This document shows positions 1-11,003 of a DNA stretch of 64,000 nt, in pieces. Each line of letters begins with the position of its first letter. Positions within the stretch are counted from its first letter, which is position 1. The DNA comes from Pyrococcus sp. ST04 (GTDB taxonomy: Archaea; Methanobacteriota_B; Thermococci; Thermococcales; Thermococcaceae): positions 1,405,348 through 1,469,347 of the forward strand of contig NC_017946.1 of the NCBI RefSeq assembly GCF_000263735.1. Reading direction: 5' to 3'. A model generated the notes under the pieces. It saw nothing but the letters and a program-made list of their open reading frames with translations, searched no databases and was not told the DNA's origin. Both the position numbers and the translations under genes were made by a program.

Positions 1-795
1 GGGGCCGGAGGGGTTGTAACTAAGTCAATAGGACTTAAACCCAGAAAGGGATACGAGAACCCTACGATAGTTGAGCTACCTTATGGCCTAATAAATGCCA
101 TGGGGCTTCCAAATCCTGGATGGGAAGCATTTCTTGAAGAATTTAAGGGAGAGAAATTTGATTTTCCTCTTATAGTCTCAATATTTGCTGGAACTCCCGA
201 AGAATTCGCATTCTTGGCTGAGAAGCTTACCGAGATTGCCGATGCCTTCGAGCTTAACCTTAGCTGTCCCCATGCAAAAGGATATGGAATGGAGATCGGC
301 CAGAGACCAGAAAACGTATATGAGGTAGTTAGAAAGGTCAAAGATGCAACAGACAAACCAGTTATAGCAAAATTAACTCCAAATACTGATGACATAACTA
401 AGTTGGGGCTTGCAGCTGAAAAGGCCGGTGCCGATGCAGTTTCCGCAATAAATACAGTAAAAGCAATAGCGATAGACATATACGCCAGAAGACCCATTTT
501 AAGCAATAAGGTAGGCGGATATTCAGGGCCAGGTATAAAGCCAATAGCACTGAGGGCCATCTATGATCTAGCAAGAGTGTTGGAGATTCCAGTGATAGGG
601 ATAGGAGGAATAACAACCTGGCAAGATGCAGTGGAATTCCTCCTCGCAGGAGCTTCAGCTCTTCAAATAGGAACAGCCGTGTACCTTCGAGGATTCTCCG
701 TGTTTCGAGAGATTTCAGAAGGAATTAAAAGATACTTAAAGGAAGAGGGCTTTAGAAGTGTAAAGGAAATAATTGGACTTGCCCTAGATGTTTAA
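1..795 (+). CDS. pyrD: Dihydroorotate dehydrogenase, class 1 (5' end outside window)
   Basis: The reading frame is open from base 1 and ends at TAA 793-795, so the N-terminus lies outside the window. The visible 264 residues form the FMN-binding TIM barrel that oxidises dihydroorotate to orotate in pyrimidine synthesis. NLSCPHAKGYG carries the catalytic cysteine of class 1 enzymes, KLTPNT supplies the conserved lysine strand, and GGYSGPGIKP plus IGIGGI and ALQIGTAVY form the FMN phosphate site. The cysteine (not serine) base fits class 1, probably 1B. No pyrK-like partner is visible downstream; the next gene has its own promoter. Family identity is secure; the electron acceptor is inferred. 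Confidence 0.95.
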   Translation, partial: GAGGVVTKSIGLKPRKGYENPTIVELPYGLINAMGLPNPGWEAFLEEFKGEKFDFPLIVSIFAGTPEEFAFLAEKLTEIADAFELNLSCPHAKGYGMEIGQRPENVYEVVRKVKDATDKPVIAKLTPNTDDITKLGLAAEKAGADAVSAINTVKAIAIDIYARRPILSNKVGGYSGPGIKPIALRAIYDLARVLEIPVIGIGGITTWQDAVEFLLAGASALQIGTAVYLRGFSVFREISEGIKRYLKEEGFRSVKEIIGLALDV

Positions 796-827
796 CAAAT
801 GTCGAAATTCATTTCGTCGAAAACATA

Positions 828-855
828 GAGGAAAAGTTATAACATTCGTCGAAAA
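828..855 (+). promoter_or_regulatory. Promoter of the ACD alpha-subunit gene with repeated TTCGTCGAAAA
   Basis: A BRE/TATA-like element (GAAAA then GTTATAAC at 836-843) lies about 50 bp before the start codon, predicting a transcript start near 865. The 11-mer TTCGTCGAAAA occurs at 813-823 and again at 845-855, exactly 32 bp apart, on either side of the TATA box. The upstream copy merges with a near-palindrome, CGAAATTCATTTCG (803-816). This looks like a regulator-binding arrangement; the regulator is unknown. Confidence 0.55.
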
Positions 856-889
856 TCGAAAAATGTAAACGCTTTCAGGGGTGATATAA

Positions 890-2275
890 ATGAGCTTGGA
901 AGCTCTTTTTAATCCAAAAAGCATTGCTGTTATAGGTGCTTCTTCAAAGCCAGGAAAGATAGGATACGCAATCATGAAAAACCTAATTGAGTACGGCTAT
1001 GAAGGCAAGATATACCCAGTAAACATTAAAGGAGGAGAAATGGAAATTAGTGGGAGGAAATTTAAGGTTTACAAGAGCATACTTGAGATTCCGGATGAAG
1101 TTGATATGGCAGTCATAGTTGTTCCAGCTAAGTTTGTCCCCCAAGTTGTTGAGGAGTGTGGACAAAAGGGAGTCAAGGTAGTTCCAATAATAAGTTCAGG
1201 ATTTGGTGAGCTTGGAGAAGAAGGAAAGAAGGTTGAGCAACAACTAGTCGAAACTGCAAAGAAGTATGGAATGAGAATTCTAGGGCCAAATATTTTCGGA
1301 GTTGTTTATACCCCAGCAAAACTTAACGCAACTTTTGGACCAACTGATGTTCTCCCAGGTCCTTTGGCTTTGATAAGCCAGAGTGGAGCACTAGGAATAG
1401 CCCTCATGGGATGGACAATCTTAGAAAAGATAGGGCTCTCAGCGGTAGTTAGTGTTGGAAATAAGGCAGATATCGACGATGCAGATCTCTTAGAATTCTT
1501 CAAAAACGACGACAACACGAAGGCAATTCTGATATACATGGAAGGAGTTAAAGACGGAAGAAGGTTCATGGAAGTCGCCAAGGAAGTGAGCAAGAAGAAG
1601 CCCATAATTGTAATAAAGGCAGGAAGAAGTGAAAGAGGTGCAAAAGCAGCGGCTTCACATACTGGTTCATTAGCTGGAAGTGACACAATATACAGTGCTG
1701 CTTTCAAGCAGAGTGGGGTCTTAAGAGCACTAACAATAGGAGAAGCCTTCGACTGGGCAAGAGCCCTAAGCAACCTGCCTGAGCCTCAAGGGGACAATGT
1801 TGTGATAATAACAAACGGTGGTGGAATAGGAGTTATGGCAACTGATGCCGCAGAAGAGGAGGGCCTAAAACTTTATGATGACCTCGAACAGCTTAAAATC
1901 TTTGCAAACCACATGCCACCATTTGGAAGCTACAAGAATCCCGTTGACCTAACTGGAATGGCCGATGGAAAGAGCTATGAAGGGGCAATTAGAGATGCAC
2001 TTGCCCACCCAGAAATGCATGCAATAGCCGTTCTTTATTGTCAAACTGCTGTTCTCGATCCAAGAGAACTCGCAGAGATAATAATCAGGGAGTACAACGA
2101 AAGCGGGAGAAAGAAGCCTCTTGTTGTGGCAATAGTTGGTGGAATTGAAGCTAAGGAGGCTATAGACACCCTCAACGAGAATGGAATTCCAGCATATCCA
2201 GAACCTGAAAGGGCGATAAAGGCACTTTCAGCACTCTACAAATGGAGCAAATGGAAGAAAAAACATGGAGAATGA
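890..2275 (+). CDS. acdA: Acetyl-CoA synthetase (ADP-forming) I, alpha subunit
   Basis: This 461-residue protein is the alpha subunit of the archaeal enzyme that makes ATP and acetate from acetyl-CoA, ADP and Pi, the main substrate-level ATP step of peptide and sugar fermentation in Pyrococcus. The CoA-binding Rossmann domain (GASSKPGKIG, residues 16-25) is followed by succinyl-CoA-ligase-like domains (SQSGALG near 163; NGGGIGVMATDA). His257 in AAASHTGSLAGS matches the alpha-subunit phosphohistidine. The separate ATP-grasp beta subunit is not adjacent, as is usual in Pyrococcus. RBS GGGGTGAT precedes ATG 890. Isoform I is assigned from memory of P. furiosus; family identity is secure. Confidence 0.93.
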   Translation: MSLEALFNPKSIAVIGASSKPGKIGYAIMKNLIEYGYEGKIYPVNIKGGEMEISGRKFKVYKSILEIPDEVDMAVIVVPAKFVPQVVEECGQKGVKVVPIISSGFGELGEEGKKVEQQLVETAKKYGMRILGPNIFGVVYTPAKLNATFGPTDVLPGPLALISQSGALGIALMGWTILEKIGLSAVVSVGNKADIDDADLLEFFKNDDNTKAILIYMEGVKDGRRFMEVAKEVSKKKPIIVIKAGRSERGAKAAASHTGSLAGSDTIYSAAFKQSGVLRALTIGEAFDWARALSNLPEPQGDNVVIITNGGGIGVMATDAAEEEGLKLYDDLEQLKIFANHMPPFGSYKNPVDLTGMADGKSYEGAIRDALAHPEMHAIAVLYCQTAVLDPRELAEIIIREYNESGRKKPLVVAIVGGIEAKEAIDTLNENGIPAYPEPERAIKALSALYKWSKWKKKHGE

Positions 2276-2288
2276 AAAGTAGAAAGGA

Positions 2289-2477
2289 TTAATGGACATT
2301 CTTTTTCTTCTTCCACTTCTTACTCCATCTGTACTTCCTGAGTCTTCTGCTTCTTCCAAAACCACAGGCGGCGCAGTATCCTTTCTTTATGTTAAATGCA
2401 ACTCTCCCGCATCTTCTGCATCTAATGTGTGTGGGGGTCTTATTTCTTTTACCGAAAGTCGCTGTTCCGCTACCCAT
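2289..2477 (-). CDS. rpl37e: Large-subunit ribosomal protein L37e
   Basis: This is a 62-residue, strongly basic protein ([17 protein letters not shown] at the N-terminal half). Two CxxC pairs, CRRC and CAAC, form the zinc ribbon of archaeal and eukaryotic eL37, which binds 23S rRNA. Its length is normal. The start ATG 2475-2477 has GGTGAA a few bases upstream. It lies 15 bp downstream of the LSm gene, the standard archaeal LSm-L37e pair, and is presumably co-transcribed from the LSm promoter. Confidence 0.96.
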   Translation of the reverse strand: MGSGTATFGKRNKTPTHIRCRRCGRVAFNIKKGYCAACGFGRSRRLRKYRWSKKWKKKKNVH

Positions 2478-2492
2478 TCAAGTTCACCCCCA

Positions 2493-2723
2493 CTAGAGTT
2501 CTTCTGTTGGGGATATAGCTAACACATTGTCTCCTCTGATAACGATCTTGCCGTACTTCTTCACAACTTCTCCATCCTGAATCATCTCAGCATCCGCTAG
2601 GACAACGTTAAGATGAATGTCATATCCGATGAGCCTGCCTCTGAATTCAAACCCCTTCTTGAGAATTACAAGCACGTCCTTATCCAAAGACTTGTGGATA
2701 ACGTCAAGAGGCCTCTCAGCCAT
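2493..2723 (-). CDS. Sm-like (LSm) RNA-binding protein
   Basis: The protein is a 76-residue single Sm fold. VLVILKKGFEFRGRLIGYD is Sm1 and GKIVIRGDNVLAIS is Sm2 (IRGDNV is the signature). Archaeal LSm proteins form heptameric rings that bind U-rich RNA. The open frame extends to 2750, but ATG 2723 is preferred: GGGGGGAGG precedes it at good spacing, the residues before it are not LSm-like, and the predicted transcript start (about 2745) falls inside the upstream extension. It is followed by L37e. Confidence 0.95.
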   Translation of the reverse strand: MAERPLDVIHKSLDKDVLVILKKGFEFRGRLIGYDIHLNVVLADAEMIQDGEVVKKYGKIVIRGDNVLAISPTEEL

Positions 2724-2765
2724 TTTCCTCCCCCCTTTAGTTTCACACACATAATTGGGAGTGTG

Positions 2766-2781
2766 TTTATAACTCTTTCCG
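2766..2781 (-). promoter_or_regulatory. LSm-L37e promoter
   Basis: Read leftward there is a purine-rich BRE (CGGAAAGA) followed by a TATA box, GTTATAAA, at 2766-2773. It predicts transcription starting near 2745, about 20 nt before the LSm start codon. Confidence 0.55.
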
Positions 2782-2837
2782 TTCTTTGATTTGAAGTTCT
2801 AGCTAATGATTCTCAAATGAAGATGACATCCAACAAA

Positions 2838-2864
2838 TTTATATCTTCCTATGAAAATTTTTCC
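2838..2864 (+). promoter_or_regulatory. Promoter and probable FL11 self-binding site
   Basis: TATA box TTTATAT at 2838-2844 predicts a start near 2866. TGAAAATTTTTCC (2852-2864) lies between them. It matches 12 of 13 positions of TGAAA-N3-TTTCA, the consensus I recall for P. horikoshii FL11, the orthologue of the protein encoded here. Position and match suggest autorepression by blocking polymerase. Confidence 0.55.
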
Positions 2865-2879
2865 CCAGAGGTGTCCATA

Positions 2880-3335
2880 GTGAGAGGAGTACTCGATGAA
2901 GTTGATAAGAAAATCATAGAAATTCTTCAAAAAGATGGAAAGGTTCCACTAAGGGAAATCTCAAAGATTACTGGACTAGCAGAGTCAACAATTCATGAGA
3001 GAATTAAAAGGCTAAGGGAAAGTGGTGTTATAAAGAAATTCACAGCAATCATTGATCCCGAAGCGTTAGGGTATACAATGTTAGCATTCATACTAATAAA
3101 GGTGAAAGCGGGCAAATATTCAGAAGTCGCATCTAAACTAGTGAAATATCCAGAGATAATGGAGGTTTATGAAACTACGGGAGATTATGATATGGTTGTG
3201 AAGATAAGAACCAGGAACAGTGAAGAACTAAACAATTTCCTCGATATAGTTGGGAGTATAGAGGGGGTAGAAGGAACACACACAATGATTGTTTTAAAAG
3301 TCCATAAAGAGACTACAGAACTCCCAATCAAATAA
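2880..3335 (+). CDS. Lrp/AsnC feast-famine regulator, FL11-like
   Basis: This transcription regulator has an N-terminal HTH (VPLREISKITGLAESTIHERIKRLRES split over residues about 20-46) and a C-terminal RAM/ACT-like effector domain (VYETTGDYDMVVKIR). It is nearly identical, from memory, to P. horikoshii FL11, which assembles into octamers with lysine and represses many metabolic genes. The frame is open from 2817, but GTG 2880 is preferred: GAGGTG lies 8 nt before it, the product (151 aa) matches FL11 length, and the TATA box lies inside the longer frame. It is divergent from LSm. The ligand is inferred from FL11. Confidence 0.9.
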   Translation: MRGVLDEVDKKIIEILQKDGKVPLREISKITGLAESTIHERIKRLRESGVIKKFTAIIDPEALGYTMLAFILIKVKAGKYSEVASKLVKYPEIMEVYETTGDYDMVVKIRTRNSEELNNFLDIVGSIEGVEGTHTMIVLKVHKETTELPIK

Positions 3336-3413
3336 ACCTTCTTTATTTAGAAGTATTGAGAACTAATCCAACTAATGAGAGAAATGGTTCAATATTCAAA
3401 CTTACCCTCAAAA

Positions 3414-3423
3414 CTTAATAAAT
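3414..3423 (+). promoter_or_regulatory. Promoter of the HEAT-like gene pair
   Basis: CTTAATAAAT at 3414-3423 is a plausible TATA box giving a start near 3444, just before the GAGG ribosome-binding site at 3446-3449. The BRE is weak. Confidence 0.35.
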
Positions 3424-3459
3424 TTCCAAGTTCCTTAATAGTATTTGAGGGCCTTACAT

Positions 3460-4926
3460 ATGGAGAGGGGATTTTCAATAATAAACATTAGACAGCTTCG
3501 AGAAGATGTAAGAAAATGGAGAATAAAGGAAGCAATCAATACCATAAGCCTTGCTAGAAATAGAGTAGAAGTACTACGTAGCTTGCTTAGAGACAAAGAG
3601 AGCACGATAAGAGGAAATACTTTGTTCTTAATTGAGAAAATGGTCAAAGAAAACATTCTCAAACCAGAGGAACTTGAGGAACTCCTTGATGATATAATAG
3701 CTCTTACAAAAGATTCTAACGAGAGAATAGCCCTCGACTCTATAAAATTCCTAAAATACATTCTTGAGAATGTTGAACTTTCCAATGAAAGTTATAATAA
3801 AATAATGAAGACATTAATGGAAGTAGTAGAATCCGGAAAGGGTGTTCTTGGAGAGTACGCCGCAGAAGGCCTTGGCGTTCTTGGGGTTAAGATAACCAGA
3901 TTAGTCAGGAAAATAGTGCAATTTCTAGTCTCCTTAATAAAAGGGAGTAAAGAAAGAGAAGTTCAAAGTGCTGCCTTAACTGCGTTAACAGAAATAGCGA
4001 CAAAATCAAAAGACAAGGAGATAGTAGAGGAGATAATCTCAGAATTCATGGACTTTCTAGATTCCGACGACTCGTATATTAAGGAGAGAACACTATCCTC
4101 ACTTACTAGAGTCTTATCCTCCCAGAGAACTACAGTATCTAAGGGATTATTAGACAAACTAAAGGAAAAAATATCTGGATTAAAAGGAGGATATCTTGAA
4201 GAAAAAGCAGATCTGGTCTTAAATGCAATATCAACCAAAGAAAAAGAGAGTACAAGCCAATATGCTGGATATAAAATAGAACAACTGCTTGACATGGAAA
4301 AGCATGAAATAGTAGCCGAAATGGCTAAGGAAAATGAAGAAATATTAGATAGAATAGTGGATATGCTTTCATCACAAGATTATATAAGAAGAACAGATGC
4401 ACTATGGGTGATTTCTAGAATTGTTGACTTCCTCGGTCCAAGTAGAGCATACTCAATACTGCCAACTCTTGGAGACTTAATAAAGAGTCCAAATCCCTGG
4501 GTAAGGAACACTGCAATAAAAACACTGTCAAATATCTATTTCCTTTATCCGGGAACAAAAGAATATATAATATCCCTTCTTGACCTACTATTGAAATCCT
4601 CTGACAAAAGAGCAGTTGAAGCTGGACTTGAACTCATAAAGGAAATAACAACCCACTCTCCTACCAAGGATCTCTTCAAAGCTGTTATAATCCTGACACT
4701 AAAGAGGTTAAGAGACGAAACTGTAAGACTTCCAATTTTGAGATTCTATGCTTTAACGGCGGAGCACTTTTTGAGTTTGGACAGAGAAATACTACAGAAA
4801 CTGTTTGACGAGCTAAATGAAATTTACAAAATTGCAAGTGATGAAGAGAAAAAGATAATAATATCATTGCTCGACCTAATAAACACAATCCTTAAGAGGG
4901 AAACAGAAAATGGAAGCATACAATGA
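3460..4926 (+). CDS. HEAT-like repeat protein, first of a paralogous pair
   Basis: The 488-residue protein is built almost wholly of paired amphipathic helices about 35-40 residues apart, as in HEAT/armadillo solenoids; examples are NPWVRNTAIKTLSNIY and DSYIKERTLSSLTRVL. No signal peptide, membrane segment or catalytic motif is visible, so a cytoplasmic scaffold role is the most that can be inferred. ATG 3460 is chosen (GAGG 10 nt upstream); a TTG at 3445 is possible. It overlaps the next gene by 17 bp, and both share EYAAEGL and DALWVIS blocks, showing tandem duplication. The function is not recognised. Confidence 0.85.
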   Translation: MERGFSIINIRQLREDVRKWRIKEAINTISLARNRVEVLRSLLRDKESTIRGNTLFLIEKMVKENILKPEELEELLDDIIALTKDSNERIALDSIKFLKYILENVELSNESYNKIMKTLMEVVESGKGVLGEYAAEGLGVLGVKITRLVRKIVQFLVSLIKGSKEREVQSAALTALTEIATKSKDKEIVEEIISEFMDFLDSDDSYIKERTLSSLTRVLSSQRTTVSKGLLDKLKEKISGLKGGYLEEKADLVLNAISTKEKESTSQYAGYKIEQLLDMEKHEIVAEMAKENEEILDRIVDMLSSQDYIRRTDALWVISRIVDFLGPSRAYSILPTLGDLIKSPNPWVRNTAIKTLSNIYFLYPGTKEYIISLLDLLLKSSDKRAVEAGLELIKEITTHSPTKDLFKAVIILTLKRLRDETVRLPILRFYALTAEHFLSLDREILQKLFDELNEIYKIASDEEKKIIISLLDLINTILKRETENGSIQ

Positions 4927-6286
4927 ATTTATAGAGTACCTAAAAGGATGGAGATTAAGAAAAGCAATAGAAATTGTCTCTTCAAACAAGGAAGTAGGAT
5001 TAGAGATCCTTAAAAAGGCCCTCAATGAAAAGGAACCTCTAATAAAAAAGGCAACTTTGTATATAATAAAGAAGTTAGTCATGAAAAAAGAGCTTAACGT
5101 TGAAGATATAAGGACATTAATCCAGCACATTCTTCCCCTACTTGAAGACAAAGATGAATCTGTAGTTCTTCAAGCTATCGAGACCCTAAATACAATATTA
5201 AACTTCGTTGAGTTGCCTCAAGACTTAAACGATGAAATAACCACGATATTGATGAATGTTATAGAGGAAAGGTCAGAACCAATAAATGAGTATGCAGCAG
5301 AAGGACTTGCAACACTCGGAGCAAAAATCTTGACAATAGCTAGGAGAATCATAAACTGGATTAGAGAAATTATAAGAGGGAAATCACCAAGAAAGAAAAT
5401 CGCGTCATTAAGAGTGCTGAAAGAGATGATAGCTAGAACTGAAAACCCAGAAATAATGGAAGAGGCCTTTAACTTAGCTTTGGATCTCTTGAATGATGAG
5501 GATCCTCTAGTAAGGAAAATTGCACTTACAATAATTGATGTTGCTGTTGACAAAATAGAATACTTATCCCAAGAGAGCCTCCAAAGAGCATCTAAAGAGC
5601 TTGGGATACCCGGATTAGGAGAAAAGGCCAAAAATACAAAGGCAAAAATAGATGAATATCTTGAAAATCCAAAGACTATACAAAAACCGAAGGTCGAAAT
5701 TAGGGAAGTTGAAGAATACAGTATAGAGATGATAAAGAAGATGTTTGAGAAAGAGCAGCATCTAGCGGTTTTAGAACTAGCAAAGTCAGATTATAGAATT
5801 ATGAGTCTCATAATTAAAATTCTCCTCTCAGAAGACCTTCTCACAAAACTTGATGCCCTCTGGGTTATTTCAAATGCAACAAGCTACATAAAAAGAGATG
5901 ATGTTGAAAAGATAATCCCCCAACTAGAAGAATTCTTACTCCATGACAACCCCTGGATAAGATCGACTTCAGCAAAAGTACTTGCAGAGCTTGCACTCAA
6001 CTATTCCTCAGTTATGGACAAGATCATGAATACCACATTGAAATTCTTAGAGAAGAAAGATGACCCCAAGCATATAAGAGGAGGTATAGAACTCGCGGAT
6101 GCTCTTCTTTCGAGAGTAGAGAATATTGGATTTTTAGAAGAGGTCGTAAAGAGATTAGCCAAGTTGGACCGCTTACCAAAAGAAGCTACAGACTTCCTTA
6201 AGAAACATGAAAAGGATATAGAAGAGCTAAATCCAGAGTTAAAGCGTGAAATCTCGATAAAGCTTGCAAACTCACTGCTCGGTTAG
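4910..6286 (+). CDS. HEAT-like repeat protein, second of a paralogous pair
   Basis: This is a 458-residue helical-repeat solenoid homologous along its length to the preceding gene: [12 protein letters not shown] matches [22 protein letters not shown] matches TDALWVISRI, and [15 protein letters not shown] matches NPWVRNTAIKTLSNI. Similarity is moderate, so the duplication is old and the copies have probably specialised, perhaps as two subunits of one complex. ATG 4910 has GAGGG 9 nt before it. The 3' end overlaps the convergent NAC gene by 15 bp. No enzyme motif is visible and the function is unknown. Confidence 0.85.
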   Translation: MEAYNEFIEYLKGWRLRKAIEIVSSNKEVGLEILKKALNEKEPLIKKATLYIIKKLVMKKELNVEDIRTLIQHILPLLEDKDESVVLQAIETLNTILNFVELPQDLNDEITTILMNVIEERSEPINEYAAEGLATLGAKILTIARRIINWIREIIRGKSPRKKIASLRVLKEMIARTENPEIMEEAFNLALDLLNDEDPLVRKIALTIIDVAVDKIEYLSQESLQRASKELGIPGLGEKAKNTKAKIDEYLENPKTIQKPKVEIREVEEYSIEMIKKMFEKEQHLAVLELAKSDYRIMSLIIKILLSEDLLTKLDALWVISNATSYIKRDDVEKIIPQLEEFLLHDNPWIRSTSAKVLAELALNYSSVMDKIMNTTLKFLEKKDDPKHIRGGIELADALLSRVENIGFLEEVVKRLAKLDRLPKEATDFLKKHEKDIEELNPELKREISIKLANSLLG

Positions 6287-6601
6287 CTTTAATATTGCCT
6301 CCGCAAGGTCTCCATTTGTCTCTTCTAAAGCTTTTTTTGCAGTCTCATAATCAACCCCGGCCTGTTCCATAACAAGCTTTATATCTTCCTCAGATATCTT
6401 CACAATAACCTTCTCTTCCTCAGTCCCACCAGCAATTTGATACATCTTCTCTCCCATAGCTTTTATAACTGTCACAACGGGTTGCTTAATTATGATTTCC
6501 TTATCTTCCATCCTTATGATAACTTCTTTAACTCCTTCTAGCTGCCTCATGTCAAGTTGTTTCATTAGTTTTTTCAATTGTTTCTGGTTTAGTGGAATCA
6601 T
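6272..6601 (-). CDS. nac: Nascent polypeptide-associated complex protein (archaeal alpha-NAC)
   Basis: This is a ribosome-associated chaperone that meets nascent chains. It has a basic N-terminus ([19 protein letters not shown]), a NAC beta-barrel dimerisation domain ([21 protein letters not shown]), and a C-terminal UBA domain ([15 protein letters not shown]...[11 protein letters not shown]). Length 109 aa is normal. ATG 6601 is preferred over ATG 6607 and GTG 6610 because GGTGAT lies just upstream, which would be too close for the others. The gene converges on the HEAT pair. Confidence 0.93.
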   Translation of the reverse strand: MIPLNQKQLKKLMKQLDMRQLEGVKEVIIRMEDKEIIIKQPVVTVIKAMGEKMYQIAGGTEEEKVIVKISEEDIKLVMEQAGVDYETAKKALEETNGDLAEAILKLTEQ

Positions 6602-6622
6602 CTTCATCACCTAAGACAGAAA

Positions 6623-6710
6623 TGGTGCGGGGGGCGGGATTCGAACCCGCGCAGCCCTACGGCACCGGATCTTAAGTCCGGCCCCTTTGGCCAGGCTCGG
6701 GCACCCCCGC
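6623..6710 (-). tRNA. tRNA-Leu (anticodon TAA)
   Basis: The gene folds on the minus strand with acceptor GCGGGGG/CCCCCGC, a long class II variable arm, anticodon stem CCGGA/TCCGG around loop CTTAAGA (anticodon TAA), and T-arm GCGGG-TTCGAAT-CCCGC. Discriminator A is followed by an encoded CCA (6625-6623). The large variable arm and A73 agree with leucine. No intron is seen. Confidence 0.95.
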
Positions 6711-6733
6711 TCACAAAAAGGTGATAGAGGTAG

Positions 6734-6743
6734 GTTTAAAAAT
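6734..6743 (-). promoter_or_regulatory. tRNA-Leu promoter
   Basis: Read leftward, ATTTTTAAAC forms a TATA box whose predicted start (about 6712) is within a few nucleotides of the tRNA 5' end. It lies between the tRNA and the stop codon of the upstream gene. Confidence 0.5.
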
Positions 6744-6744
6744 A

Positions 6745-7092
6745 TTATTCCTCCTCTTCTTCCATTTCTTCAATCTCTTCTAAGATGTGCTCAAACTTTT
6801 TGAAGTCTTCTGTCTTTGCTAGTAGAGTTATAAAGTCATCTATCTCCTCTTTCTCAAGGAAAGCTCCAGCCAGAACTCTCCCGGTATATTTATTATCCTT
6901 TATTTCCCAGAACAAATAGAACTCTGGGAAATCTTGTTTTATCTTTCTGTAAGCGACTCCATACTTTGAATCTTTAAGAGGATTCTGTTCAAGAAAGAAG
7001 TGTCCGGGCCTAAGCTCAATCATGTGAAGAATTGCTCCTCTCTTTGTTCTTACAAGTTTGACTTTAATGTTCCACTCCTTGATAACCTTCAT
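6745..7092 (-). CDS. Conserved small protein of unknown function
   Basis: This 115-residue soluble protein is mixed alpha/beta with an acidic tail ending EEMEEEEE. I do not recognise a family. WNIKVKLVRTKRGAILHMIELRPGHFFLEQNP and FYLFWEIKDNKYTGRVLAG, each quoted in part, look like beta strands of a compact domain, and the C-terminal half is helical. ATG 7092 is preferred because GGTGA precedes it; the frame is open to a TTG at 7104. A TATA-like ATTTTATTTA at 7125-7134 gives it its own promoter downstream of the TET gene. Confidence 0.8.
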   Translation of the reverse strand: MKVIKEWNIKVKLVRTKRGAILHMIELRPGHFFLEQNPLKDSKYGVAYRKIKQDFPEFYLFWEIKDNKYTGRVLAGAFLEKEEIDDFITLLAKTEDFKKFEHILEEIEEMEEEEE

Positions 7093-7137
7093 GGGGTTCA
7101 CCAAAAGTAGAAGAGAAGAAGGAGTAAATAAAATTGT

Positions 7138-8211
<1,074 letters not shown>

Positions 8212-8227
8212 TTAGTGTTTAGTTCTC

Positions 8228-8273
8228 GCTATATAAGGATGTCGTTTCTAATTAGTTAACGTTGCGTTATAAA
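8228..8273. promoter_or_regulatory. Divergent promoters, TET2 (left) and AAA-like/rtcA operon (right)
   Basis: CCTTATATAGC on the minus strand (8238-8228) places the TET2 start near 8207. GTTATAAAC on the plus strand (8266-8274) places the other start near 8296. The two boxes are about 38 bp apart. Confidence 0.5.
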
Positions 8274-8308
8274 CTATTTAAAGAAAAATGACTAATTTTG
8301 TTAATGGG

Positions 8309-10488
<2,180 letters not shown>

Positions 10489-10490
10489 AT

Positions 10491-11003
10491 ATGAAAGTCG
10501 GAATAATGAGTGACACCCATGACAATTTGCCCGCTATAAGGAAAGCAGTCGAATTCTTTAATTCAGAAGGAGTAGATTTGGTTATACATGCCGGGGATTA
10601 TGTAGCCCCTTTCGTTGCCAAGGAACTTTCAAAACTGAATGCACCTCTAAAAGGAGTTTTCGGAAATAACGATGGAGAAAGAGACGGACTAAGAGAGAAG
10701 TTAGGCATCAAAGATGAGATCCTTGTTTTAGATTTAAATGGCCTTAAAACCGTAGTTCTCCACGGAACTGATGAGAGAATTGTCGAAGCCTTGGCGAGAA
10801 GTCAGCTTTATGACATAGTGATTAGAGGACACACCCACAGACATGGAATCCAAGAAGTTGGAAGGACGATAATAATCAATCCAGGAGAAGTTTGCGGTTA
10901 CGTTACAGGAGTTAAGAGCGTTGCAATATTGAATGTAAGAGAAAGGGAGATAAAGATAGTGGATCTAGATACAAAAGATATTCTAGGCCTTATGAGCCTT
11001 TAG
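10491..11003 (+). CDS. YfcE/MJ0936-type metallophosphodiesterase
   Basis: This 170-residue calcineurin-like phosphodiesterase has all dimetal motifs: DTHDN (residues about 8-12), HAGDY, FGNND, VLHGT and RGHTHRHG, then NPGEVCGYVTG. Homologues cleave phosphodiesters with Mn or Ni; the natural substrate is unknown. ATG 10491 has GAGGTGG 7 nt before it; an upstream GTG at 10482 overlaps that RBS and is rejected. It follows rtcA directly, so a role on RNA-end phosphates is conceivable. Its end overlaps the convergent ABC permease by 14 bp. Confidence 0.92.
   Translation: MKVGIMSDTHDNLPAIRKAVEFFNSEGVDLVIHAGDYVAPFVAKELSKLNAPLKGVFGNNDGERDGLREKLGIKDEILVLDLNGLKTVVLHGTDERIVEALARSQLYDIVIRGHTHRHGIQEVGRTIIINPGEVCGYVTGVKSVAILNVREREIKIVDLDTKDILGLMSL

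Noticed and set aside
2871-2873. GTG 2871 as the FL11-like start.
   Set aside because: It overlaps the GAGGTG ribosome-binding site, which is properly spaced for GTG 2880.
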